A DNA stretch of 30,643 bases from Opitutia bacterium (GTDB lineage: Bacteria > Verrucomicrobiota > Verrucomicrobiae > Opitutales > Opitutaceae): contig CANEVO010000046.1 of assembly GCA_947442255.1 (NCBI GenBank), positions 1-30,643 of the forward strand, given 5' to 3'. A model generated the notes under the pieces. The model worked only from the letters and a program-made list of their open reading frames with translations. It was not told the DNA's origin and did no database searches. Of this stretch, positions 16,161 to 24,269 are shown one piece after another. Position 1 is the stretch's first letter; the number at the start of each line of letters is the position of its first letter. A program made the position numbers and the translations under genes.

Positions 16161-16583
16161 ATGAAGAAGACGCTTTTGCTCACGGCGGTTGTGATCGCCC
16201 TGCTTGTTCCCGCGGCGCCCGCCGCCGAGAAACCAGCCAAGCCGGCCAAGAAGAAGGCCCGCGAAGAGGAAGTCCTGCGGATGGATCCGCTGCGCGTGTC
16301 CGGTCGCTACGACCTGAGTTATTCCGCGCCGATTGCCGTGCGGATCATCCGGCCGCGCGTGCATTTGAAGTACGTGGGGATGCAGTTCGATCTCAAGTTC
16401 ACCGTCGATCGCTTCGGCAACCCGTACAATCTCGGACCCACTGACATGATGGTGGATTAGGAACTGGTCTTTCAGGTCATCTCCGCCGTCCGGGCCTGGC
16501 AGTTCACCCCGGCCCAGGACAGCGACGGAAATGTGGTGGAGCGGAAGGTCATTCTGCCGGTGATCGTCGTGGCGCCGATCTGA
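16161..16583 (+). pseudogene. TonB C-terminal-like secreted protein interrupted by in-frame TAG
   Basis: From ATG 16161 the frame gives a signal or anchor segment (MKKTLLLTAVVIALLV), a short Lys/Pro/Ala stretch (KPAKPAKKK) and then a TonB C-terminal-like domain starting 'RPRVHLKYVG'. At codon 100 (16458-16460) there is a TAG. The same frame then continues for 40 codons with the second half of the domain ('LVFQVISAVRAWQFTPA', 'VILPVIVVAP') to a TGA at 16581-16583. The TonB domain normally needs both halves ('AVxxWxFxPA' is its hallmark), so the 99-residue product would be incomplete. One C-to-T change in a CAG codon would explain the TAG. It could be a fresh pseudogene, a base-call error, or a readthrough site. 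The length (about 139 sense codons) suits small periplasmic TonB-like proteins rather than a full transducer. Confidence 0.75.
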
Positions 16584-16870
16584 GGAGACGGACGAGTTGA
16601 GGGTTGAGAGAACCCGATTGGTTTTCTTGAGGGCTGGCGCGCGTCGAGGCTGCGAGCGTGAGCGAGTGGCAGCTGTGATTCGACAGACAGCTCAACGCGA
16701 TTCGCGAGGAAGCGTGCGGGTGATCGCACTTGAAAACGCGTACGGTCATTCGCCGGTCGGAGACCGGCGCCCCGGCCAGGCGCGGAGCATGAGGCTTCTC
16801 CTCCACCAACAATGCACTCGCGCGCCCAACGGCAGGACCCCAACTATGGACGGCCTTCGCCGCGCCTTCC
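16584..16870. other. Intergenic region with short heptamer remnant and a perfect hairpin
   Basis: These 287 nt separate the TonB-like frame from the M20 gene. Two heptamer units (GAGTTGA, GGGTTGA) lie at 16594-16607. A perfect 8-bp stem, CGCCGGTC (16751-16758) with GACCGGCG (16762-16769) across GGA, lies midway and may be a terminator or REP-like element. I see no credible small gene and no obvious promoter. Confidence 0.45.
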
Positions 16871-18061
16871 ATGAACACCCGCTTTTCCGCCTCGATTGCC
16901 CGCCACCTGCCGGACCTCATTGCGCTGCGCCGGGAGTTGCACACGCACCCTGAGATCGCGTTCGAGGAGCAATGGACGTCGGCGCGGCTGGCGGCGTTTC
17001 TCGAGGCGAGCGGCATCGCGGTGGAGCGCGGACTCGCCCGGGGCACCGGGCTCATTGCGACGATCAAGGGTCGCGGCGATCGCACGGTGGCGCTCCGGGC
17101 TGACATCGATGCCCTGCCGATTCACGAGGAGACGGGACTGCCCTATGCGTCGAAGATCCCGGGCCGAATGCATGCGTGCGGGCATGATGGGCATTCCTCC
17201 ATCCTGTGCGGCGTGGCGCGCGTGCTGCAGGAGCATGCGGCCGAGCTCCCGGGCACGGTGAAGTTGCTCTTTCAACCGGCGGAAGAAATCACCAGCGGCG
17301 CTCCGTTGATGATCAAGGACGGCGCGCTCAAGGATGTGTCTGCGATCTTCGGGCTGCACGGCTGGCCCGAACTGCCGCTCGGGCACGTCGGCGTGCGGAA
17401 CGGCTGCCTGATGGCGAGCACGTGCAACTTCTTCATCGAGATCACCGGCCGTGGGAGCCACGGCGCGAATCCCGGCGCCGGCATCGATCCGGTGGTCGTG
17501 GCCGCGCATCTCACGACCGCGCTGCAGGCGGTCGTGAGCCGCGAGACGAATCCCTGGGAGGCTGCGGTGCTGACGGTCGGCAAGATCGAGGCCGGGACGA
17601 CGACCAACATCATACCCGAGACCGCGCGGCTGGAGGGCACGGTCCGCACCTTGAGCAAGCCGCTGCAGGATCACATTCGCGCGGCCATCGTGCGAATGGC
17701 CGAGAACATTGCAGCGGCGTTTCGCGCCACGGCGAAGGTGCGTTTCAACGAGTTTCCGTGTCCGCCGTTGCACAACGATTCGGCGATGACGGATCTTGCG
17801 CGCACGGCGATCGACGAGACCCTCGGACGCGAAAAGCGAATTGAGATCACCCATGCCACGATGGGCGGAGAAGACTTCGCGTACTACCTCGAGCAGGTGC
17901 CGGGGAGTTTTGTCTTCCTCGGGTTCCACAACGGCACCGAGGGCAGCTATCCGCTGCTGCACAATCCGCGTTTCGATTTCAACGACGCGGCGATTCCGTC
18001 GGGCGTCGCCGTGTTGGCCGAGCTGGCCGTCCGCAGCCTCGAGTCCGTGGCGGGCCGGTAG
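16871..18061 (+). CDS. M20 family metallo-amidohydrolase
   Basis: The 396-residue protein is a typical M20D (hippurate hydrolase / N-acyl-amino-acid amidohydrolase-like) enzyme. The dinuclear metal ligands of the family are present: Cys103 and His105 (HACGHDGHSS), Glu138/Glu139 (FQPAEEITSG, Glu138 the usual general base), His163 (GLHGWP) and His364 (LLHNPRFDF). The dimerisation/lid domain carries 'GRGSHGANPGAGIDPV' (193-208). It removes acyl groups from amino acids or related amides; the exact substrate is not readable. There is no signal peptide, so it is cytoplasmic. The ATG at 16871 begins 'MNTRFSASIARHLPDLIALR', the usual start distance to the 'RRELHTHPE' motif. It stands alone on the plus strand, 167 nt before the PQQ-type dehydrogenase. 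Confidence 0.95.
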   Translation: MNTRFSASIARHLPDLIALRRELHTHPEIAFEEQWTSARLAAFLEASGIAVERGLARGTGLIATIKGRGDRTVALRADIDALPIHEETGLPYASKIPGRMHACGHDGHSSILCGVARVLQEHAAELPGTVKLLFQPAEEITSGAPLMIKDGALKDVSAIFGLHGWPELPLGHVGVRNGCLMASTCNFFIEITGRGSHGANPGAGIDPVVVAAHLTTALQAVVSRETNPWEAAVLTVGKIEAGTTTNIIPETARLEGTVRTLSKPLQDHIRAAIVRMAENIAAAFRATAKVRFNEFPCPPLHNDSAMTDLARTAIDETLGREKRIEITHATMGGEDFAYYLEQVPGSFVFLGFHNGTEGSYPLLHNPRFDFNDAAIPSGVAVLAELAVRSLESVAGR

Positions 18062-18228
18062 GCGATGAGGGCGCGGCGGGCGGATCCGGTGGCGTGGGCC
18101 GGCCGGTGGCGACGCACCTTCCTAACTGTCCTTTCGCTCCGCGAGGCGCGAGGAGGCTGCCGGCGACCGCAAGTTCGACCTTGAGCGCAGGGTGAACTCC
18201 GCGAAACGTGCCTTACCTACCCCTGACC

Positions 18229-19614
18229 ATGAAAGTTTATCTGCTCACCCTTTTTCTCGCCGCGGTGGCGCAGGCGCAACCGGCCGCGGAACTCTATCAA
18301 ACCTACTGTGCTGGCTGCCACGGCGCGCAAATGCAGGGCGGCCAGTACTCCGCGTTGCGCAAGCGGGAATGGATCTATGGCGGTTCGCGGGAAGAAATTC
18401 TGCGGACGGTGATGTATGGCATCGCCGGCAAGGAGATGGTCCCGTGGTCGAAGCTGATTCCGATTCCGCAGGTCGAGGCCTTGGTCGACTACATCGTGGC
18501 CAGCCGCGACACGGCTCCGGCGGCCCCGGCCGCGAAGCCCGATACCTTGCAGCTCGCCGACTACACGGTCCGGATCGAGCGGCTGGTGGAGCAGGGTTTT
18601 CGCTCGGCTCCCTGGGGCATCGAGTTCGTCGACGACCGCCGCGCGCTGATCACGGAACTGCGGGGCGGGCTTCGCTGGCTGGTCGATGGCAAACTCGACC
18701 CGGAACCGATAACCGGAATCCCGGAGACGATTCAGTATGGCACGGGCGGGATGATGGACCTGGCGCTGGACCCGGACTATGCGAAGAACGGCTGGGTTTA
18801 TCTCAGCTACGTGCATCCGCTCGGCCAGGGCAAAACGGAGGAGCGGCCGGCGATGACGCGGATTATTCGCGGTCGCGTGGAAGGGCACCAGTGGGTGGGG
18901 CAGGAACTGCTGTTCAACGTGCCCGACGAACTCTACTTCGTAAACCGCGGGCGCTGGGGCTGCCGGCTGCTGTTTGATCGGGAGGGCTATCTATATTTCA
19001 CCATTGGAGACATTCGGGAAAATGCGGATGTGCAGCGGCTGGATCGCCCGGCGGGGAAAACCTACCGGATCAACCGCGACGGCTCGATCCCGAAGGACAA
19101 TCCGTATGCGGGGCGCGCCGACGCGATTCAGGCGATCTACACCGTCGGCAACCGCAACGTGCAGGGTATCGACCAGCACCCGGTGACGGGTCAGATCTGG
19201 GGCACCGAGCACGGACCGATGGGCGGCGACGAGTTGAATGTCCTCAAGTCCGGACTGAACTACGGGTGGCCGGTGATCACCCATGGTCTTGATTACGACG
19301 GCACGCAGGTCTCCGTGATCTCGGAGAAGCCGGGCCTGGAACAGCCGGTGAAGTTCTGGAAACCATCGCCGGGCCTCAGCGCGTTGGAGTTCTACACCGG
19401 GGATCTCTTTCCGAAGTGGAAGCACCAGGCCTTCGTGGGGGCGCTGGTGTTCCAGGAGATCAAGCGGCTGAAGCTCGCGGGCGAGAAGGTCGAAGAGGAG
19501 GAGATATTTCTCAAAGGCTACGGCCGGGTGCGGGACATCAAGACCGGACCGGAAGGGGCGATCTACCTCCTGCTCAACGAGCCGGATCAGTTGGTCAGAC
19601 TGACGCCGAAATAA
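18229..19614 (+). CDS. Cytochrome c-PQQ-dependent sugar dehydrogenase fusion
   Basis: The 461-residue periplasmic protein has a signal peptide (1-17, 'AQA|QP'), a small cytochrome c domain with the heme motif CAGCH (27-31) and probable axial Met70 (GKEMVPWS), a Pro/Ala linker (95-104), and a soluble glucose/sorbosone dehydrogenase propeller (about 110-461). The propeller motifs 'APWGIEFVDD', 'GTGGMMDLALDPDY', 'GNRNVQGIDQHP' and 'EHGPMGGDELNVL' match the PQQ-binding family. It should oxidise a sugar or alcohol in the periplasm and pass electrons through its own heme. The open frame extends to a GTG at 18208, but the ATG at 18229 gives a clean signal peptide. It is convergent with the SUMF1-like gene, with only 18 nt between them. 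Confidence 0.93.
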   Translation: MKVYLLTLFLAAVAQAQPAAELYQTYCAGCHGAQMQGGQYSALRKREWIYGGSREEILRTVMYGIAGKEMVPWSKLIPIPQVEALVDYIVASRDTAPAAPAAKPDTLQLADYTVRIERLVEQGFRSAPWGIEFVDDRRALITELRGGLRWLVDGKLDPEPITGIPETIQYGTGGMMDLALDPDYAKNGWVYLSYVHPLGQGKTEERPAMTRIIRGRVEGHQWVGQELLFNVPDELYFVNRGRWGCRLLFDREGYLYFTIGDIRENADVQRLDRPAGKTYRINRDGSIPKDNPYAGRADAIQAIYTVGNRNVQGIDQHPVTGQIWGTEHGPMGGDELNVLKSGLNYGWPVITHGLDYDGTQVSVISEKPGLEQPVKFWKPSPGLSALEFYTGDLFPKWKHQAFVGALVFQEIKRLKLAGEKVEEEEIFLKGYGRVRDIKTGPEGAIYLLLNEPDQLVRLTPK

Positions 19615-19626
19615 CGCCGACGGCGT
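19614..19626. terminator. Small palindrome in the 18-nt convergent gap
   Basis: ACGCC (19614-19618) and GGCGT (19622-19626) form a short inverted repeat that begins at the last base of the PQQ dehydrogenase stop and ends before the convergent SUMF1-like stop. It is the only structure in the gap. It is weak as a terminator, so transcripts from the two genes may overlap. Confidence 0.2.
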
Positions 19627-19632
19627 GCGGGC

Positions 19633-20562
19633 TCACTTCTTCGGGCTGGCCGGCGCCGGCGCGGGCGGTGAGGTCGGCTGCGGCGGGGGAGCGAGGACGA
19701 CGCGAAAGCCGACCCAGTCGTTCTGGTTGGCCCCCGTGGTGCTCCAGCGATTGCGAGAGCTGTTCTGGCCGCGCATCTCATGGTGCGCGCGGATGATGTT
19801 GCGATCGTTGGCCGAGGCGGGGCCGGCATAGTCGGTGACTTCGCCACCCGGATACCGGCCGTACCAGTCGAAGATCCACTCGAGTGGATAGCCGTAAATG
19901 TCATGAATGCCCCAGGCGTTCGGCTTGCGATCGGCCACGGGATGCGTCGGCAGGCTCGGTCCGACCCAATAGTACTCTGCGACATTCGGCAGCTCGTCGT
20001 TGGAGCCGGCGCGGCAGGCGTACTCCCACTGCGCCTCCGTGGGCAGCGAGAAGACGTAACCCGCCGGGAGACGCCCCGCGGATTTTTCGCGCTCCGTCAG
20101 CCAGCGGCAGAACTGTTGCGCGTCATCCCAGCTGATGCCGACGACCGGATGAATGTCGTCCTGGACAAAACCTGGATTGCGCCAGTTCAGCCCGACGCGC
20201 TTCGGTCCGGCCTTGTCCTTCAGCAAATGGAGTCCGGCGCCGTCGCGCTCCGCGGCGGTGAGGTAGCCGGTCGCCGCGGTGAAGTACCGCCATTGGGCCA
20301 CGGTGACCTCGGTCACGCCGACCCAGAACGGCCGCGTGATTGTGACGCGCGTGGCGGGCGCTTCGTCCGACTTGCTGCTGGCATCGCCGTGGCCCATGAC
20401 GACCACGCCGGCCGGTGCTTTGACGAGGGCGTAGTTGAGTCCGGAAATCTGGATCGGGTCGCCGGTGGCGGGGGCCTCCGCGGCGACGAGAGTCCGGGCA
20501 ACGATTCCGAGCAGGGCCGCTCCGAGCGAGCAGGCCAGCCAAAAGGTGGAGCGTGGGGTCAT
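19633..20562 (-). CDS. Secreted SUMF1/FGE-sulfatase-like domain protein lacking the FGE cysteine
   Basis: The 309-residue product has an N-terminal hydrophobic signal (FWLACSLGAALLGIVA) and one formylglycine-generating-enzyme-like domain (about 40-295). Family motifs include 'PFWVGVTEVTVAQWRYF', 'HPVVGISWDDAQQFCRWL', 'LPTEAQWEYACRAG' and 'NAWGIHDIYGYPLEWIFDW'. The C-terminal part, where true FGE has its redox-active cysteine pair, reads 'MRGQNSSRNRWSTTG' without cysteine. It is therefore unlikely to make formylglycine and is better described as a non-catalytic or differently acting paralogue, which PVC bacteria often encode. No sulfatase gene lies nearby. The ATG at 20562 is preferred over the frame start at 20631 because the signal peptide follows at once. 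Confidence 0.88.
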   Translation of the reverse strand: MTPRSTFWLACSLGAALLGIVARTLVAAEAPATGDPIQISGLNYALVKAPAGVVVMGHGDASSKSDEAPATRVTITRPFWVGVTEVTVAQWRYFTAATGYLTAAERDGAGLHLLKDKAGPKRVGLNWRNPGFVQDDIHPVVGISWDDAQQFCRWLTEREKSAGRLPAGYVFSLPTEAQWEYACRAGSNDELPNVAEYYWVGPSLPTHPVADRKPNAWGIHDIYGYPLEWIFDWYGRYPGGEVTDYAGPASANDRNIIRAHHEMRGQNSSRNRWSTTGANQNDWVGFRVVLAPPPQPTSPPAPAPASPKK

Positions 20563-20927
20563 GCGGTGGGTTTGGGGTAAGACGGACCACGGGTCAAAAT
20601 CCATTCGCGACTCACTATTCGGCACCGGCATCGGTCCAGGTGCGGAGGAGTCCGATTTCTGCCGCGCCCAGTGCGGGTGCGGCGAACGCTGGAACGGCGA
20701 TAAAACCGATCGCGATCAGGAAGCAGTTGAGGCGAGGGGCGCGCACGGGATGCGATTGGAAATTAGTCGCGAGCAGGACCAAGGCGATTTTTTGGCGGAA
20801 GGGCCAAAGGATCGAGACGGGCTTGAGTCTGAATTCAGGAAGCCAGAAATCGGACCCCCAGCGCGCATCTCGCCTCCAACCTAGGCTTGCAGGCGCGGGC
20901 GGCACCGTCTCTTCCTTGGCGCCCTGC
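20563..20927. promoter_or_regulatory. 365-nt divergent intergenic region
   Basis: This region separates the divergent SUMF1-like and PVC cytochrome genes and should hold both promoters, but I cannot pick reliable -35/-10 pairs. An open frame on the minus strand (20615-20929, 104 codons) spans it without recognisable similarity. Close to the cytochrome start, at about 20897-20914, lies a GCGGGCGG-YAC-S-GTCTC motif that also occurs at about 16081-16096, upstream of the TonB-like gene. Confidence 0.3.
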
Positions 20928-23900
20928 ATGCGCGCGCTGTTCTGTCTTATCGGGATTTTCGTCCTCGGCCGCGACCTTGGGCTCGCCGCGGAACCGCTCC
21001 GGCTGCCGCCGGCCGATCGGCAGTCGCAAGGGCGGATTGAGACGGCGTCCGACACGTTCGGGCCGCGCGCTCCGCTCGAGCTGGCTCCCGGTTTTACGTC
21101 CAGCCTCTGGGCGGCGGAGCCGATGCTCGCGAATCCGCTCTCGCTGTCATTCGACGATCGCGGGCGGCTCTTTGTCGCGGAAACCCATCGTCATCGCACG
21201 AGCGTGATCGACCTGCGCGACTACCCGGAGCTGATCGAGAGGGATCTCGCCAGCCGCTCCGGCGAGGATCGCACGCGGCTGTTACAAGAGGCCTTTGGCG
21301 AGCAGGTCGCCCAACTCGGCGTCGAGTCCGATCGGGTCCGGCTGATCGAGGATGCGGACGGCGACGGTCGTGCGGACCGAAGCACCGTGTTCGCCGCGGG
21401 AACGCACGCGCCTTCGGACGGGGTCGCGGCGAGCGTGCTCGCCTGGGGAAATGACGTCTGGTTGGCGCAGTCGCCAAGCCTGATGCGGCTGACTCGTGAC
21501 GCCGGTCTGCCCGGCCCGGCGAAGCGGCAGGAACTGCTGCGCGGATTCGGCGTGCATGTCGGATTTGCCGGGCACGACTTGCAGGGACTCATCCTGGGGC
21601 CGGATGGGAAACTGTATTTTTCCATGGGCGACCGGGGTGCTCAGATCGAGACGAAGGAAGGGCGGACGCTCGCCCTCTCCGATACGGGAGCGATCTTTCG
21701 CTGCCATCCGGACGGCACCCAGCTCGAAGTCGTGGCGAGCGGACTGCGGAATCCCCGCGACCTGGCCTTCGACGACTTTGGTAATCTCTTCACGATCGAC
21801 GGCGCCGCGGGCCAGGGTGATCGGGCGCGCTTGATTCATGTGATCGAGGGCGGCGACAGCGGCTGGCGGCTCGGTTATCAGCACGTGTCACCCGGCGAAG
21901 TCGGTCCGTGGATGCGCGAAGGATTGTGGCGTCCGCGGTTCGAGCACCAGCCGGCGTATGTTCTGCCGGCGATCGACGGCATTGAACCGGGGCCGGCGGG
22001 TCTCGCCTATTTTCCGGGGACCGGGCTGACGGCGGGTTACCGCGGACAATTTTTCGTCGCGCATTGGAACGAAGGTTCGTCCGGCAGCAGTGTCAGGACG
22101 TATGCGGTGCGAGCGGTCGGCGCGGGTTTCGCCTTGGCCGAGTCCAGGCCCTTCGTGCGCGGGGCGATTCCGACGGACGTGGCCTTTGGATCCGACGGGC
22201 GGCTCTATTTTTCGGACTGGGTGTCGGCCTGGCCCTGGCCGAAGTCCGGACGGGGACGGATCCATGCGGTGGCCGCGGCGAATCCATCTGCGGAGGACGC
22301 GGCGGCAGCCGAAGACACCCGGCGGCAGCTGACCGAGGGAACGGCGAACCGATCGCCCGCGCAACTGGCGATGGCGCTGGCCCATCCTGATCAGCGCGTG
22401 CGCCTCGCCGCACAATTCGCGCTGGCGGAGCGGGGCGCGGCCAGTCTCCCGATTTTCGAAGCGGTGGCTGGCGACACGACGGCCCCGCAGTTGGCGCGGG
22501 TGCATGCGATTTGGGGCCTGGGCCAGCTCGCGAGCCATGTGCCGGCGGCGCTGAATCGCTTCGCCGCGCTGATGGCGGACAAGGACAGCGAAGTGCGCGC
22601 GCAGACGGCCAAGGTTGTCGGCGACACCCTGCGGATTGAGGCGTTCGCCGTGCTGCGGACGGCGCTGCAGGATTCCGCGCCGCGCGTGGCCTTCTTTGCC
22701 GCACAGAGTCTCGGGAAGCTGCGACGGCCCGATGCGATTCCCGCACTGCTGGGATTATTGCGAAAGAACGACGATCAGGATGTCGTGCTGCGTCACGCGG
22801 TGGTCGTCGCCCTGGCGCGATTGGGCGCGGACCCGATGCTGGCGAACACGTCCCAGGACGCGTCGCGCGCGGTGCGGCTCGGTGGCCTGCTGGCTTATCG
22901 GCGGCTCGAGGATTCGGCCGTGGCGTCGTTCCTGGGAGACTTCGATCCCGGGATCGTCCGCGAGGCGGCCAGGGCGATCAACGATGGGCCGATTCCCGGC
23001 GCGTTGCCGGCGCTCGCGGCTCTCCTCGACACGGCCCCGCTCGACGACTTGGCGCTGGTGAACCGCGCGCTCAACGCGCACTTCTGCCTCGGCCAGCCGG
23101 AAAACGCGGAGGCGTTGGCGGCTTTCGCCAGCCGTCCCCATGTGCCGGCGACCCTGCGGGCGGAGGCGCTGCGGCACCTCGCATTCTGGGCGAAGCCGCC
23201 GTCGCGCGATCGCGTCACGGGCTTGCGGGGGAATCTTCCCCCGCGCGACGCCGCACCGGCCAGGAAGGCGCTGGTCGATTTTCTCGGGCGGTTGAACGGT
23301 GGCACGCCCGAGGCAGTGCAAGTTGCGACGATCGAAGCCGTGGCCGAACTGGCGCTCCCAGGAACGGGTCACGCGCTCTGGGATGTGGTTTACCAGGCGA
23401 GTCGCCCGACGGTGGCCCGGATCGCGGCGCTGCAGGCACTCGAGAAACTCGATGATCTCCGGCTCGAGGTCGCGGCGCAGCATGCGGCCCGTTCCGACCG
23501 GCTGCCCTTGCGGCTGGCGGCGATACCAGTCCTGCAGCGCCGGCACCCGGCGGTGGCGCTGCCGCTGTTCGGGATTTTGGCCAGCAAGGGCACGGCGATG
23601 GAACAGGGGAAGATTTTTGCGGCGCTCGCCGGCATCGACGATCCACGGTCTGACGAGATGCTGCTGCAGGGTCTTCGCCGGTTCGAGGCCGGCGAGATTC
23701 CGGTGGCGGCGCAGGCGGAGTTGCTGGAGGCGGCGGCGCGGCGCACGACGGGACCCTTGGCGGACGCGGTCAGAAAACTTCAGGCCGCGTGGCAAGCGGG
23801 CACGGATCGGATCGCGCCCTACCGGAGCAGCCTGGAGGGTGGCGATCGCGAGCAGGGTCGCCGCCTGTTCGAGCGTCATTCGAAGATGGCTTGTCTCAAA

Positions 23901-24104
23901 TGTCACGAAGACGGTCGCGGAGGCAGCGGGGCCGGGCCAGTCCTGCCGAGTCTCGGACTCACGAAATCGAAGGAACAGGTGCTCGAATCGTTGGTGGTGG
24001 CGGCTGCACACCGGGACCTGGACGTGGGACAGAGTTTAAGCCGGACGGAGCTGAGGGACTTGATGGCGTTCCTGACGGAGGCTGGATCGCCGGACGAGCC
24101 CTGA
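20928..24104 (+). CDS. PVC-type giant cytochrome c with propeller and HEAT repeats
   Basis: The 1058-residue protein has a signal peptide (about 1-20, 'GLAA|EP'), a dehydrogenase-like propeller (about 40-450: 'LSLSFDDRGRLFVAET', 'RVRLIEDADGDGRADRSTVF', 'GLRNPRDLAFDDFGNLF'), a long HEAT-repeat region (about 480-940) and one heme motif CLKCH at 989-993. This is the PVC 'membrane-bound dehydrogenase' architecture found in tens of copies in planctomycetes and verrucomicrobia; the role is thought to be periplasmic oxidation of sugars or polyols. The C-terminus is short: only about 65 residues follow the heme motif, and the insert that usually carries the 'MPP' axial methionine seems to be missing. 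The ATG at 20928 is chosen for its signal peptide; the frame is open back to 20553. Confidence 0.9.
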   Translation: MRALFCLIGIFVLGRDLGLAAEPLRLPPADRQSQGRIETASDTFGPRAPLELAPGFTSSLWAAEPMLANPLSLSFDDRGRLFVAETHRHRTSVIDLRDYPELIERDLASRSGEDRTRLLQEAFGEQVAQLGVESDRVRLIEDADGDGRADRSTVFAAGTHAPSDGVAASVLAWGNDVWLAQSPSLMRLTRDAGLPGPAKRQELLRGFGVHVGFAGHDLQGLILGPDGKLYFSMGDRGAQIETKEGRTLALSDTGAIFRCHPDGTQLEVVASGLRNPRDLAFDDFGNLFTIDGAAGQGDRARLIHVIEGGDSGWRLGYQHVSPGEVGPWMREGLWRPRFEHQPAYVLPAIDGIEPGPAGLAYFPGTGLTAGYRGQFFVAHWNEGSSGSSVRTYAVRAVGAGFALAESRPFVRGAIPTDVAFGSDGRLYFSDWVSAWPWPKSGRGRIHAVAAANPSAEDAAAAEDTRRQLTEGTANRSPAQLAMALAHPDQRVRLAAQFALAERGAASLPIFEAVAGDTTAPQLARVHAIWGLGQLASHVPAALNRFAALMADKDSEVRAQTAKVVGDTLRIEAFAVLRTALQDSAPRVAFFAAQSLGKLRRPDAIPALLGLLRKNDDQDVVLRHAVVVALARLGADPMLANTSQDASRAVRLGGLLAYRRLEDSAVASFLGDFDPGIVREAARAINDGPIPGALPALAALLDTAPLDDLALVNRALNAHFCLGQPENAEALAAFASRPHVPATLRAEALRHLAFWAKPPSRDRVTGLRGNLPPRDAAPARKALVDFLGRLNGGTPEAVQVATIEAVAELALPGTGHALWDVVYQASRPTVARIAALQALEKLDDLRLEVAAQHAARSDRLPLRLAAIPVLQRRHPAVALPLFGILASKGTAMEQGKIFAALAGIDDPRSDEMLLQGLRRFEAGEIPVAAQAELLEAAARRTTGPLADAVRKLQAAWQAGTDRIAPYRSSLEGGDREQGRRLFERHSKMACLKCHEDGRGGSGAGPVLPSLGLTKSKEQVLESLVVAAAHRDLDVGQSLSRTELRDLMAFLTEAGSPDEP

Positions 24105-24208
24105 GCGGAATGGACTCAGGTGAACCGCGAAGAACGCGAACCGGCTCGAAGAAACGAGCGCTCCGTGTTTTACCAGCCGGACCAGATGTCGTGGGCGCGC
24201 ACGAGTCA

Positions 24209-24257
24209 CGCCCCTGCGAAATGCGGGTAGGGGCGGGGCTCCTCCACGCCTTGGAGG
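24209..24257. terminator. GC-rich palindromes between PVC cytochrome and convergent lacI-type gene
   Basis: CGCCCCT (24209-24215) pairs with AGGGGCG (24229-24235), and CCTCCA (24241-24246) pairs with TGGAGG (24252-24257). The module sits in the 165-nt gap between two convergent 3' ends. The strand reading 'GTAGGGGCG' followed by a second palindrome repeats the plan of the module at 11505-11581, so it may be a dispersed element doing duty as a bidirectional terminator. No T-run is present. Confidence 0.45.
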
Positions 24258-24269
24258 GCCACGGTGTTC

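Noticed and set aside
18208..18228. GTG start seven codons upstream for the PQQ dehydrogenase
   Set aside because: The ATG at 18229 gives a standard signal peptide directly, and the added residues contribute nothing conserved.
20553..20927. 125-residue N-terminal extension of the PVC cytochrome
   Set aside because: It has no family similarity and would hide the clear signal peptide that starts at 20928.
20615..20929. 104-codon minus-strand frame filling a divergent intergenic gap
   Set aside because: It has one hydrophobic stretch but no recognisable domain, no leader signal and lies where two promoters are needed; kept only as a note in the intergenic entry.
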